Part shown: piece after piece, positions 35,200-43,412 of the stretch
How the letters are laid out: every line of letters begins with the position of its first letter
Numbering within the stretch: position 1 is the stretch's first letter
Assembly: GCA_965224095.1 (NCBI GenBank)
Contig: OZ245039.1
Span: 744,001-808,000, forward strand
Origin: JBPEWY01 sp965224095
Lineage (GTDB): Bacteria; Bacteroidota; Bacteroidia; Flavobacteriales; Flavobacteriaceae
Direction of reading: 5' to 3'
Length of the DNA: 64,000 nucleotides
The notes under the pieces: generated by a model
Told to the model about the DNA's origin: nothing
Database searches by the model: none
The model's input: only the letters and a program-made list of their open reading frames with translations
Position numbers and translations under genes: made by a program

Positions 35200-36321
35200 A
35201 TGTTGTTTGATTGGAAAAGTATTTTGTTATTTATAGGTGCATCTCAGGGATTTATCCTGGGGATTCTTCTACTTCTGAGTCTTGGAAAGCAAAGCTATAA
35301 GCGAATTTTTGGATGGCTTATGATTTTGTTTGCCTTTCACCTAACCGAGCTTGGAATTTTTTTTGCTCCCAATAGCTTTAATAAAGTGATCCATTTATTT
35401 GGGTATCGTTACCCCATTAGGTTAAGTATTGGACCCTTATTTTTCTTCTATACCGTTTTTCTGATACAAAAAACAAAGCTAAACTTCCAGCAAATTTTTA
35501 TACATTTTATTCCTGCGGTGGCAGCGTTTGTGTTATTGAGCCCTTTAATTTTTAAAGCTACTCCGGAAAAACTACACGTGCTTAACAACTTTGTTCCTTT
35601 TGGTTCTTTATACGATCATAAAATCATGTCAGCTCTTTCGGTTATTTCCGTATTTTCTATGTTTTTCTATGTGTTTTTCAGCTTAAAAAAAATTATACGA
35701 TATCGCCGTATAAGCTTTGAATACCACAGTAATGAAAGTAAAATATGGATGACCTCTTTTTATTACTTCACATGGATCTGTTTAATTGCACTATTAGGAT
35801 ACTTAATTGCCGTAATTCTTAGGCAATTTCAGTGGTACGATGCTACAAACCTGTACCTCGCTATGTCCTTGCTTCTTACCCTAAGCCTGATTATGCTTAC
35901 TATAGTAATAATGAACCAAAACCGAGTAATCCCCATTGAAATAACTACCATAAAAAGTGAACAGGGTCAGTCTGATGAATTCCCGGTAGTTACCCCGGAT
36001 CAATTAATGGAGTTGGAAAATATTATGAAACAAAAAAGGGTTTATTTAAATCCTAACCTAACCATAAAAGATTTAGCAAATCAACTGGAATTACCCCCTT
36101 ATCTCGTTTCAAAGAGAATTAATCAAGGCTATCAGAAAACCTTTTTCAGGTTTGTGAATGTGTACCGGATTGAACATGCCAAGGAACTTCTTATAAATTC
36201 CGATATTAAAATACTGGCCGTAGCACTGGATTCCGGTTTTACCAACAAGTCAAGTTTTCACAGGACCTTTAAACGCATTGAAGGTATTACCCCTTCCGAG
36301 TATCGGTCTAAATATAAATAA
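35200..36321 (+). CDS. Membrane-anchored AraC-family transcriptional regulator
   Basis: A 373-residue protein. Residues 1-235 hold about seven hydrophobic helices (FIGASQGFILGILLLLSL, SIGPLFFFYTVFLI, CLIALLGYLIAVIL). Residues 270-373 are an AraC/XylS double helix-turn-helix (LTIKDLANQLELPPYLVSKRIN, ILAVALDSGFTNKSSFHRTFKRIEGITPSEYR). This architecture, a membrane sensor with a DNA-binding tail, is frequent in Flavobacteriia. It is 101 bp upstream of a secreted protein and an esterase on the same strand, which may be its targets. Confidence 0.88.
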   Translation: MLFDWKSILLFIGASQGFILGILLLLSLGKQSYKRIFGWLMILFAFHLTELGIFFAPNSFNKVIHLFGYRYPIRLSIGPLFFFYTVFLIQKTKLNFQQIFIHFIPAVAAFVLLSPLIFKATPEKLHVLNNFVPFGSLYDHKIMSALSVISVFSMFFYVFFSLKKIIRYRRISFEYHSNESKIWMTSFYYFTWICLIALLGYLIAVILRQFQWYDATNLYLAMSLLLTLSLIMLTIVIMNQNRVIPIEITTIKSEQGQSDEFPVVTPDQLMELENIMKQKRVYLNPNLTIKDLANQLELPPYLVSKRINQGYQKTFFRFVNVYRIEHAKELLINSDIKILAVALDSGFTNKSSFHRTFKRIEGITPSEYRSKYK

Positions 36322-36422
36322 GGTGACACTTTGTAAAGCGCGACCACTTTTGGCAAAACCTTATCATGTTTTTTGCAAGGTATTGGCGTAATTTATCTTC
36401 CAAATACTTAAATACGAAAACA

Positions 36423-37124
36423 ATGAAAACAGTATTACTATTTTTAATGGGTATCTCGCTGAGCATACCGGTTTTGAGTCAAAACAAATCATTGGAAGAA
36501 GAAATGAAAAAGGGATTTGATACATACACAGACGGAAAAACTTTCAACGATTGGTTTCGGGGAGCCAAAATTATGGAAGAGACAGGCAGCAAATATCCAA
36601 AAGAATGGCTTCCGGACTACTGGGCCGGTTTTTTTTATACACAACTAAGTTTTTCTATTCCTAAAGAAAATGTTTCCGAAAGAATTACCAAACATGTTAT
36701 GTTGGATGCTTCCCAAAAAAATTTCGATAATGCTTTTAATAAGGTAGATCACATGACCCCTTCCATAAGATCTGATTTTCATGTTCTCCAGGCGATGATT
36801 TACAGTTTCAGAGGATGGTATTCGGAAGATGATGCTGCTAAGAATATGTTTCAGAATAAAGCGGAAAGCGAAGTTAAAAGCGCTTTTAGATTGAATGAGA
36901 GCAATCCTCTTATCATGGTGAATCGCGCTATCAATTTAATTAAGCGAAAGGATTATGCATCTGTATATGCCGGTAGAGTTTTATTGCTAACGGCTAAAAA
37001 CAAGTATGAATCCCGATTAAGACCCCGTTATATGTCAACGCACTGGAATGAACAGTTTATTGGATATTGGCTGGGGCAGGCCAACAAGGGCCTTAAGATT
37101 TTAACCGCTCAAAAAACAGAATAA
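36423..37124 (+). CDS. Secreted protein of unknown function
   Basis: A 233-residue protein with a signal peptide (MKTVLLFLMGISLSIPVLSQ). The ATG at 36423 is preferred to a frame starting 19 codons earlier. The rest is helical with two TPR-like stretches (ASQKNFDNAFNKVDHM, ESEVKSAFRLNESNPL) and resembles Bacteroidota proteins carrying loose tetratricopeptide repeats. It lies 23 nt upstream of the alpha/beta hydrolase, so the two are probably cotranscribed and may both be controlled by the AraC regulator before them. Confidence 0.65.
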   Translation: MKTVLLFLMGISLSIPVLSQNKSLEEEMKKGFDTYTDGKTFNDWFRGAKIMEETGSKYPKEWLPDYWAGFFYTQLSFSIPKENVSERITKHVMLDASQKNFDNAFNKVDHMTPSIRSDFHVLQAMIYSFRGWYSEDDAAKNMFQNKAESEVKSAFRLNESNPLIMVNRAINLIKRKDYASVYAGRVLLLTAKNKYESRLRPRYMSTHWNEQFIGYWLGQANKGLKILTAQKTE

Positions 37125-37147
37125 GCTAATAATCCAAGCATTCAATT

Positions 37148-37846
37148 ATGAAAAAAAATGCTTTCCTCTTATATAACTTTGTGATTTGTTGGTTGCTGTT
37201 TAGTGCATTCGCTTTCAGTCAGGAGAAAAACTTTTATGATCAAAGTTTAATCTCCATACAGGATGAAATATCATATCTGGTTTCTTTACCGTCCGATTAT
37301 CAAAGTACGGAGCAAAATTATCCGGTTATTTTATTTCTTCACGGAGGAGACAGGTCTAACACCAAACACCATCCCAAAAAATACTGGTTACAGTCGGAAT
37401 TAAGTGTCCCGTGTATTGTGATTGCCCCACAGGCGCAAGGTAGGCTTGGATGGCACAACGCAAATTTTAGAACGTTACTTAAAGAAGTATCCGTTTTATT
37501 CCGGATTAATACCAAAAGGATCTATATAACCGGATATAGTTATGGGGGGTATGGGACCTGGACTGCTATAAGCAAATATCCCGATCTATTTGCTGCGGCA
37601 GCACCTATTTGCGGGGGCGGGGATTCCTCTAATATATGTGTGGCAAAAACCGTAGCGGTAAAGGCATTTCACGCTATCGATGATCCCGTAACACCGTATT
37701 CCAAATCGGAAAAAATGGTTCGTGCCCTTAAAGCCTGTAATGGAAACGCTGAGCTGAAAACGGCTAAAACCGGAGGGCACGGAATCTGGCCATATATATA
37801 CAGGGACCCGGAATTTTACGCATGGCTTTTAAAGAATGTAAAATAG
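37148..37846 (+). CDS. Secreted alpha/beta hydrolase (esterase or peptidase-like)
   Basis: A 232-residue exported enzyme of the dienelactone hydrolase/feruloyl esterase-like group. The oxyanion segment is VILFLHGGDRSNT, the nucleophile elbow is GYSYGGYGTW, the acid is in HAIDDPVTPY and the catalytic His in GGHGIWPY. All three catalytic residues are in the right order and spacing. The short length means no accessory domain. Substrate unknown; ester or acylated saccharide are most common in the family. Likely same transcript as the upstream secreted protein. Confidence 0.82.
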   Translation: MKKNAFLLYNFVICWLLFSAFAFSQEKNFYDQSLISIQDEISYLVSLPSDYQSTEQNYPVILFLHGGDRSNTKHHPKKYWLQSELSVPCIVIAPQAQGRLGWHNANFRTLLKEVSVLFRINTKRIYITGYSYGGYGTWTAISKYPDLFAAAAPICGGGDSSNICVAKTVAVKAFHAIDDPVTPYSKSEKMVRALKACNGNAELKTAKTGGHGIWPYIYRDPEFYAWLLKNVK

Positions 37847-37892
37847 CATAATACCTATATATCACAACATATGAAAAGATGATACATCTGTT

Positions 37893-38495
37893 CTAGTTAG
37901 AACAATGGTCGTTATAAAAAACAACCATTTCGTCTGCATTTTCTATACTGTATTGTTTTGCTTTGACGGCTTTGATAATTTGAGGGCAATCCTTTAGAAT
38001 TTCATTAACTGCCAACTTGAATTGTCCAAAAAGTTTAGCCCCGGGATAATGAATAAGCATATAGGTTTCTCTCCCTTTATACTTATACCCATCTTTAGTT
38101 AAAGCATATCCAAAAGTACCATAGCTCGATATTTTAACCATCCCGCCTTCCTTAAACTTCATTTTAAGGCTTTCATCGTTAAACAGAACCCGATACAAGC
38201 TTACATCACCTCTAATCATAGGAATTCCCCATGAATATTTTCTTGTAAAATACAGTAATGGCGCTAACGTAAGTTCGTTACCCTGATCATCTTTTATGGT
38301 TACGGCCTCTACATGTTCACAGGAAATCTTCGCCTGGTTTTTAGTCATAAGCTGTTTATCGCCTTTTTTCAGGTTTAGTTTAATCTCATCTTTTAAAACA
38401 GTTCCGTCCTTCAGATTTATAGTGGCCTGGTACCATTGCGCCTGGGCTAACGATACCATTAGAAAAAATAGTGCAGGAATTTTTTTCACGGTCAT
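37893..38495 (-). CDS. Secreted beta-rich protein, unknown
   Basis: A 200-residue exported protein (signal peptide ending SLAQAQ). The first half has repeating short strands (TINLKDGTVLKDEIKL, VEAVTIKDDQGNELTLAP), resembling a general Bacteroidota pattern of proteins that start by describing a setting and then fold as beta sandwiches. I do not recognise a family. It converges with the esterase gene (47 nt between stops) and is divergent from the AraC/cupin pair to its right. Confidence 0.6.
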   Translation of the reverse strand: MTVKKIPALFFLMVSLAQAQWYQATINLKDGTVLKDEIKLNLKKGDKQLMTKNQAKISCEHVEAVTIKDDQGNELTLAPLLYFTRKYSWGIPMIRGDVSLYRVLFNDESLKMKFKEGGMVKISSYGTFGYALTKDGYKYKGRETYMLIHYPGAKLFGQFKLAVNEILKDCPQIIKAVKAKQYSIENADEMVVFYNDHCSN

Positions 38496-38677
38496 TAAAA
38501 GTTTATTTCGTATAAGGAAGTCTTAAGTTTTACACGGGTGTTATTCATATAAACGCATTTTTCTTTTGGAAATTCTCATTTTCGTCTATTTTCTCCTGAA
38601 TTGCCTAACAGAAAATATGTACTTTTAGAATGTTACCGGACTGGTGCGTTTCGTTATATATTTTTACAGGGAATACC

Positions 38678-39466
38678 ATGATTGAAATCTTAAATATAAA
38701 CCCGGATACCCTTCCCACCGGAAAAAGAAGAATTAAAAAATATATCCTGGTCTGGTGCAGTGCGGGCACTATTGAAATGGAAATCGATGGATTTGATTTT
38801 AGTATCTCCAAAAACAGTATTATTACTATTACCTCCGGTCAATTTCATGAATTTAAAAAAAGTTCCAATGCAAAAGGGCTGGCCCTTCAATTTACCTATG
38901 ATTTTTTCTGTAAAGACGATAAGGATATTGAACTCATTTTTTGTAACGGGCTATTCTGCCATTTTGATAGAAATGAAGTAGTTAATATGTCTGAGCATCC
39001 ATCGATTCAGGCCCATTTAAAGGATATAGAAAAAGAGCTCAAGGAAAAACCCTATCAGTATACCACCTCCGTGCATTCCCGAATCGAATTAATACTCATT
39101 GAAATTAACCGGGCAAAGATTATGCGGGGAGATGAAATCTGGAAACCAGATGCACTTTTTTTAAAGTTTCTGGAATTAATCAGAGCAAATTTCAACCACG
39201 GCTATCCGGTTAAATACTATGCCGATGAGCTGTTAACCACCGAATTCAAACTAAATGAATTGTCCAAACTACACGCGGGAAAAACTGCACAGCAAATCAT
39301 ACACGGTCTCCTTATCTCCGAAGCCAAAAGATTGTGGTACTATACCGATCTTTCGGTAAAAGAAACCGCTTATACCCTGGGTTTTAACGATCCTTTTTAC
39401 TTTTCTAATTTTTTTAAAAAACACACCAATATGTCACCTCAGGATTTTAAAGAGCACATTGTATAA
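38678..39466 (+). CDS. AraC-family regulator with N-terminal cupin-like sensor
   Basis: A 262-residue soluble regulator. The ATG at 38678 (MIEILNINPDTLPTGKRRIKK) is preferred; a frame 16 codons longer starts with Cys/aromatic-rich residues of no known role. Residues 1-100 form a beta-rich sensor (CSAGTIEMEIDGFDFSISK). Residues 160-262 are the AraC DNA-binding domain (VKYYADELLTTEFKLNELSKL, VKETAYTLGFNDPFYFSNFFKKHTNMSPQDF). A cupin gene follows 84 nt downstream and is the natural target. Confidence 0.85.
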   Translation: MIEILNINPDTLPTGKRRIKKYILVWCSAGTIEMEIDGFDFSISKNSIITITSGQFHEFKKSSNAKGLALQFTYDFFCKDDKDIELIFCNGLFCHFDRNEVVNMSEHPSIQAHLKDIEKELKEKPYQYTTSVHSRIELILIEINRAKIMRGDEIWKPDALFLKFLELIRANFNHGYPVKYYADELLTTEFKLNELSKLHAGKTAQQIIHGLLISEAKRLWYYTDLSVKETAYTLGFNDPFYFSNFFKKHTNMSPQDFKEHIV

Positions 39467-39550
39467 TATTACATGCTTTTTTAAACATCTTCTATTCTTT
39501 GTATAAAGGTGTTTACCCATTTTTGTAAGCACAACCTAAAAAAAATATCC

Positions 39551-39907
39551 ATGAGTACAAAGATGAAAGATTACATAGTTTGCACCACTTCTGTAGCGTG
39601 GCGCCCTCTAACCGAAGCTGGTATAAACACGAAGGGAATCCATGTAAAAACTTTGAGAGTAGATAAAAATGGAAGGGCTCCGAGTTTTTTACTCAAATTT
39701 GAGAGAGGAGCGAAATATCCATACCACAATCATCCTGCCGGTGAAGAGTTGTTTGTTTTGGAAGGCAGTTGTATTATTGAAGGGGTAACGCTTAAAAGCG
39801 GTGATTATCTGTATACTCCTCCTGGTTTTAAACATAGCGTTAGGTCTGAAACCGGATGTATTTTGTATTTTATGGTTCCTGAGGAAGTAGAAATTATAGA
39901 GCGATAA
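39551..39907 (+). CDS. Single-domain cupin, ChrR-like
   Basis: A 118-residue protein consisting of one cupin barrel. Metal ligands are visible in YHNHPAGEELFVLEG (two His and one Glu) and in FKHSV. The ATG at 39551 is the first with a plausible N-terminus. Resemblance is to ChrR-type cupins that scavenge or sense acetylacetone-like or oxidised compounds, but small cupins vary widely. The AraC regulator just upstream probably controls it. Confidence 0.8.
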   Translation: MSTKMKDYIVCTTSVAWRPLTEAGINTKGIHVKTLRVDKNGRAPSFLLKFERGAKYPYHNHPAGEELFVLEGSCIIEGVTLKSGDYLYTPPGFKHSVRSETGCILYFMVPEEVEIIER

Positions 39908-39994
39908 AAAATATATATGGCAATGAAATCCATTGATTAAGTATCTTTGGGTTTTACTAAAAACCGGTTTAATCAGGTAGTTGGTTATAATTGA

Positions 39995-40435
39995 ATGCGC
40001 AAAAAATACTCGGCAAATAACGAATTAAGGAAAATGGATACTTATTATCCGAATTCCGATGTAAACCACATTTATCAAAAACACAGAAATCAAATAATTC
40101 TACTCCTCCGCGCTATTGAATCGGTTTGGCAAACTAAAGAACTCAACGGCCAAAATTTTGAGATTTTATACAACGGGTTAAAAAACTCCTGGCATGGCGT
40201 TTATTTCGACATTGTCGGAAAACAAATTAATGCGATGTATGGAAAAATTAATGGGATAGAACAGTTAATTACCAACGGCATTAAGGATAAACAATGGAAA
40301 GTACGGTTTAATTCGTTGGTAATAATGAAAGTATTTGCCTCTGGTGAATTGAAAAATCAGGTGGTTGCGTCCGGGTTGAACGACAAGAGTAAAAAAGTAC
40401 GTGAAATGGCAGCGGATATTAAAAAGTACTATTGA
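39995..40435 (+). CDS. Small HEAT-like helical protein, unknown
   Basis: A 146-residue, basic, fully helical protein without export signal. The C-terminal half (GIKDKQWKVRFNSLVIMKVF, GLNDKSKKVREMAADIKKYY) shows two HEAT-like helical repeats with the usual D-x-x-x-K-V-R pattern. The start could equally be Met14 (MDTYYPNSD). No partner gene is evident. Confidence 0.6.
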   Translation: MRKKYSANNELRKMDTYYPNSDVNHIYQKHRNQIILLLRAIESVWQTKELNGQNFEILYNGLKNSWHGVYFDIVGKQINAMYGKINGIEQLITNGIKDKQWKVRFNSLVIMKVFASGELKNQVVASGLNDKSKKVREMAADIKKYY

Positions 40436-40577
40436 TTTTACAGGCCGAAAATAACAGGTGCCAAAAGAGGATATAACCCATTATGCTCACGAAGCAGTTT
40501 ATAACTATAAAAAAACCTCCATTAAAAATCCTGTAACCACCAATATAAATAAATCGTCATAAGTAAAAACCAATACA

Positions 40578-41489
40578 ATGAAGACGTATTTATTTGTTCT
40601 ATTCATAGTGTTTTGTTCTTTTTCAACAGTAGCACAAGACACCAGAAAATACAGCCATATTTTAATAACAAATGACGACGGTATTGAAGATGCGGATCGA
40701 TTGCTGGCGTTGGCAGAAAGTGTCAAAACGGTGGCCAGCCGTGTTTCAATAGTAGTATCGTCTTTTGACAGATCTGGAACTTCCAATCATACTACATTTG
40801 GAAAACATCAATCTACTTTAGAGATTAAGTGCCGATACAACGACCCGGATAACAATATTGCTGTTTATACTACGGCGGGTAATCCTGCCGATTGTGTTTT
40901 AATAGGATTGAACGGATTATTCCCTAATGATAAACCGGATCTGGTTTTATCCGGAATAAACGGAGGTGCCAATATAGGCCCGGGATGGTTTGGTTCCGGT
41001 ACCATTGGTGCAATCAGAACTGCTGCTTTTTTGGGCGTTCGGGGTATTGCCCTGTCAGGCTTCGACGATGATGATGAGAGATCTTTTAAAGTAATCCCTC
41101 AGTGGATCACTGAATTTATATCTTCCGATATAACGGATGAGATTGATAAAAACAGTTATATAACCATAGGATTTCCCGATGTTCCGCTGGAAAAGATAAA
41201 AGGTGTGAAGATAGCAGATAGAAGAGTATCGTTTGACACTCCTAAATCTGTGGTTTTTTACAAGATAATGGGTGATGAACCCCACAAGCCGGAAAACAAA
41301 ACGGTCTGGACAATTAAATATGCAGGTAATCTGAATACAATCTCAGATACCGAATACGATGATATGATTTTGAAAGAGGGTTATATAGTTATTACACCAA
41401 TGTCTATCGATGAAAATAATCTGAATTTAAAAACGAAGTTTCAAAAAAAAATTGAGCAAATCCCTAATTTTTCACTACCTATGGAATAA
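40578..41489 (+). CDS. Exported SurE-like 5'/3'-nucleotidase
   Basis: A 303-residue protein with signal peptide (ending STVAQ) and a complete SurE core: ILITNDDGIEDAD with the metal-binding Asp pair, SSFDRSGTSN, LSGINGGANIG and GTIGAIRTAAFLGV. SurE enzymes remove phosphate from nucleoside monophosphates and short polyphosphate. The usual SurE is cytoplasmic and about 250 residues, so this exported, somewhat longer form probably acts on extracellular or periplasmic nucleotides. It stands alone. Confidence 0.88.
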   Translation: MKTYLFVLFIVFCSFSTVAQDTRKYSHILITNDDGIEDADRLLALAESVKTVASRVSIVVSSFDRSGTSNHTTFGKHQSTLEIKCRYNDPDNNIAVYTTAGNPADCVLIGLNGLFPNDKPDLVLSGINGGANIGPGWFGSGTIGAIRTAAFLGVRGIALSGFDDDDERSFKVIPQWITEFISSDITDEIDKNSYITIGFPDVPLEKIKGVKIADRRVSFDTPKSVVFYKIMGDEPHKPENKTVWTIKYAGNLNTISDTEYDDMILKEGYIVITPMSIDENNLNLKTKFQKKIEQIPNFSLPME

Positions 41490-41658
41490 AACCATAACTC
41501 ACTCAGAAAACAACTTGAGCATCCTGTATAATCTTCCATGACCGGATTTACGTATCGGAAATTCAATGTAATTAATTATATTTAAGCTATGGCTAAATGC
41601 CCCTTCCTCTCCTAAACTGAGCATACGCATAGCTGTTTCAGGCAATAAAAATTACATT

Positions 41659-42639
41659 ATGAAAACAAGAATTTGCACACTCCTATCCGTTGCATTCCTG
41701 GTTTGTTGTACCACTAAAACCAGGAAAACTTCAGAACCAACTACTAGTAAAGCTATAGAGATTTATAAAGGCCCGATAATTGACATGCATATTCATGCTT
41801 ATGATGACGGGCACCCAATGTTTGGTATGACCCACCCGCCAACACTTCGAGGAGAAACCTATCAGGGAGTTCATTCGGCTGCAGAACAAAAAGCAAAAAC
41901 ACTGGCGATGTTTCAAAAGCATAATATTGTTAAAGCTGTAGTATCAAATGGCCAATCATGGTATAAAGACCTGCCTGAAACAGTCTTGATTGGCGATGCA
42001 AAAAAACCGGTGGAAGCCTTGAGAAAACAGCATGAGGATGGAAAACTACATGTAATTGGTGAAATGGCACCTTTTTACAGGGGAATATTAGCTAATGACC
42101 CCGTTGTATTACCGTATTTTGAATTAGGACAGGAATTAGACCTGCCCGTCGGGTTTCACATTTTCCCGGGCGGCCCGAATTATGGAATACATCTGGTTCC
42201 GGAAATGTTGGGAGGTATGCGTACATATAATGCCAACCCGTTGCAACTCGAGGATGTACTTGTTAAATATCCTGACGTAAGAATATACATTATGCATGGT
42301 GGTTGGCCGTATATCGATGATGTTAAGGCCCTTATGTATGCCCATCCGGAAGTATATATAGATATTGCCGTTCTTAATTGGATTCTTCCAAAAGAAGAAT
42401 TCTACAATTACCTGAAATCGTTAATTGCTTCAGGTTTCGGTGATCGTATCATGTACGGAAGCGATCAAATGGTATGGCCCGAATTAGTGGATATTGCCAT
42501 AGAATCTGTTAATTCGGCAGACTTTCTGACGTTAGACCAGAAAGAAGATATTTTTTATGATAATGCTGCCAGATTTCTAGGTTTGACTGAGGAAGAAATT
42601 AAAAAACACAAAAAGCCATCATTCGTCAAAGCCCAGTAA
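41659..42639 (+). CDS. Amidohydrolase-family lipoprotein (COG2159-like)
   Basis: A 326-residue TIM-barrel metal-dependent hydrolase. The lipoprotein signal ends FLVCC (lipidated Cys 16 or 17). Metal motifs are DMHIHAYD (H44, H46), GFHIFPGG, YIMHGGWPY and MYGSDQMVWP, the order seen in amidohydrolase-related decarboxylases and lactonases. The substrate cannot be read. It is the last chromosomal gene before island C, which begins about 300 bp downstream. Confidence 0.82.
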   Translation: MKTRICTLLSVAFLVCCTTKTRKTSEPTTSKAIEIYKGPIIDMHIHAYDDGHPMFGMTHPPTLRGETYQGVHSAAEQKAKTLAMFQKHNIVKAVVSNGQSWYKDLPETVLIGDAKKPVEALRKQHEDGKLHVIGEMAPFYRGILANDPVVLPYFELGQELDLPVGFHIFPGGPNYGIHLVPEMLGGMRTYNANPLQLEDVLVKYPDVRIYIMHGGWPYIDDVKALMYAHPEVYIDIAVLNWILPKEEFYNYLKSLIASGFGDRIMYGSDQMVWPELVDIAIESVNSADFLTLDQKEDIFYDNAARFLGLTEEEIKKHKKPSFVKAQ

Positions 42640-42901
42640 TGTAATTGTTTGCTTACTTAAAGCATTGTTTTTCTTCATCCAACATACATGAGGTAATTCT
42701 TAGAAGTTTGTCCTTGTTTCTGTTAAAAGGAGGATTCCTTAGTGATACAAATAAATCCAATTTGGATAAGTCAAAAAAGAATGTGTGGGTTAATTTTGGG
42801 GTCTAAACCCTTAAACTATTTACTTGTTAAAATACCCCATTTTCTATTTCTTTTTTGCTTTCACTTTGATTTAGATATAGGTTTTAATCTCGCTCAAACA
42901 A

Positions 42902-42931
42902 AAAAGCCGAACAAAGTCTTGTTCAGCTTTT
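42902..42931 (-). terminator. Hairpin beside the distal tRNA-Pro fragment
   Basis: AAAAGCCGAACAA and TTGTTCAGCTTTT pair with one mismatch around a short loop. It is the original terminator expected just past the tRNA-Pro 3' end and is now separated from the gene by island C. Confidence 0.7.
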
Positions 42932-42934
42932 ATG

Positions 42935-42949
42935 GTCGGGGTGGCAGGA
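42935..42949 (-). repeat. tRNA-Pro 3' end fragment (distal att site of island C)
   Basis: GTCGGGGTGGCAGGA is identical to 58142-58156, the last bases of tRNA-Pro (discriminator, 3' acceptor strand and T-stem 3' strand). Fifteen bases alone would be weak, but the terminator on its left, the paired repeats on its right and the integrase next to tRNA-Pro agree. Confidence 0.7.
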
Positions 42950-43412
42950 ATACACCTTTCACTCCTAATATTTTCATTTTCAGTAAATTAACCATTACAG
43001 TAACGTATAGGTCCCTTCCAGTTCCCTTATATGGTTGATTTAACCTGCGCTTAGCATACGCTAATATAAATGAATATATATCATTATAAAAAAAGAAAAT
43101 TGAATCAAATTCAACTTTTTTTAAACTTGTATCCCCGTGATTTTTGCAATTCAGAGTTATGCTGTTTAAATATGAAAAATCTAAAAAGCTAAAACTTATT
43201 AACACTTTCAAGTAAAAATTTCATTCGTTTCAAATATAACTCATGCATTCGTACACCTTATTATTATTGATGTAATAAATATATTACACAAGTCCGTCAT
43301 TTATGCAACACTAGTATTCAGATAGTTACTCTTCTATATGTTGATAAAATAGTTTGTTTGATATGACCATAATTCCCACATTTGTGCCCATTTTATTTTA
43401 AACTTCTAACCA
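42950..43412. promoter_or_regulatory. Left end of island C and leader of the Rhs operon
   Basis: No gene is supported in this 463-nt stretch. It holds the arm-type repeats at 43009-43026 and a perfect 7-bp inverted repeat, TGTAATA-AATA-TATTACA (43271-43288), about 125 nt before the first Rhs gene, which looks like a regulator site. The rest is AT-rich. Confidence 0.45.
43009..43026 (+). repeat. Paired arm-type repeats, left end of island C
   Basis: AGGTCCC at 43009-43015 and AGTTCCC at 43020-43026, 11 bp apart, matching the AGGTCCC pair with the same spacing at 58022-58039. The longer ATAGGTCCCTT context is shared between 43008 and 58031. Confidence 0.6.

Noticed and set aside
42742..43038. 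A 98-codon plus-strand frame at the left end of island C
   Set aside because: It runs through the terminator, the tRNA-Pro fragment and the arm repeats, has a low-complexity composition and no recognisable feature.
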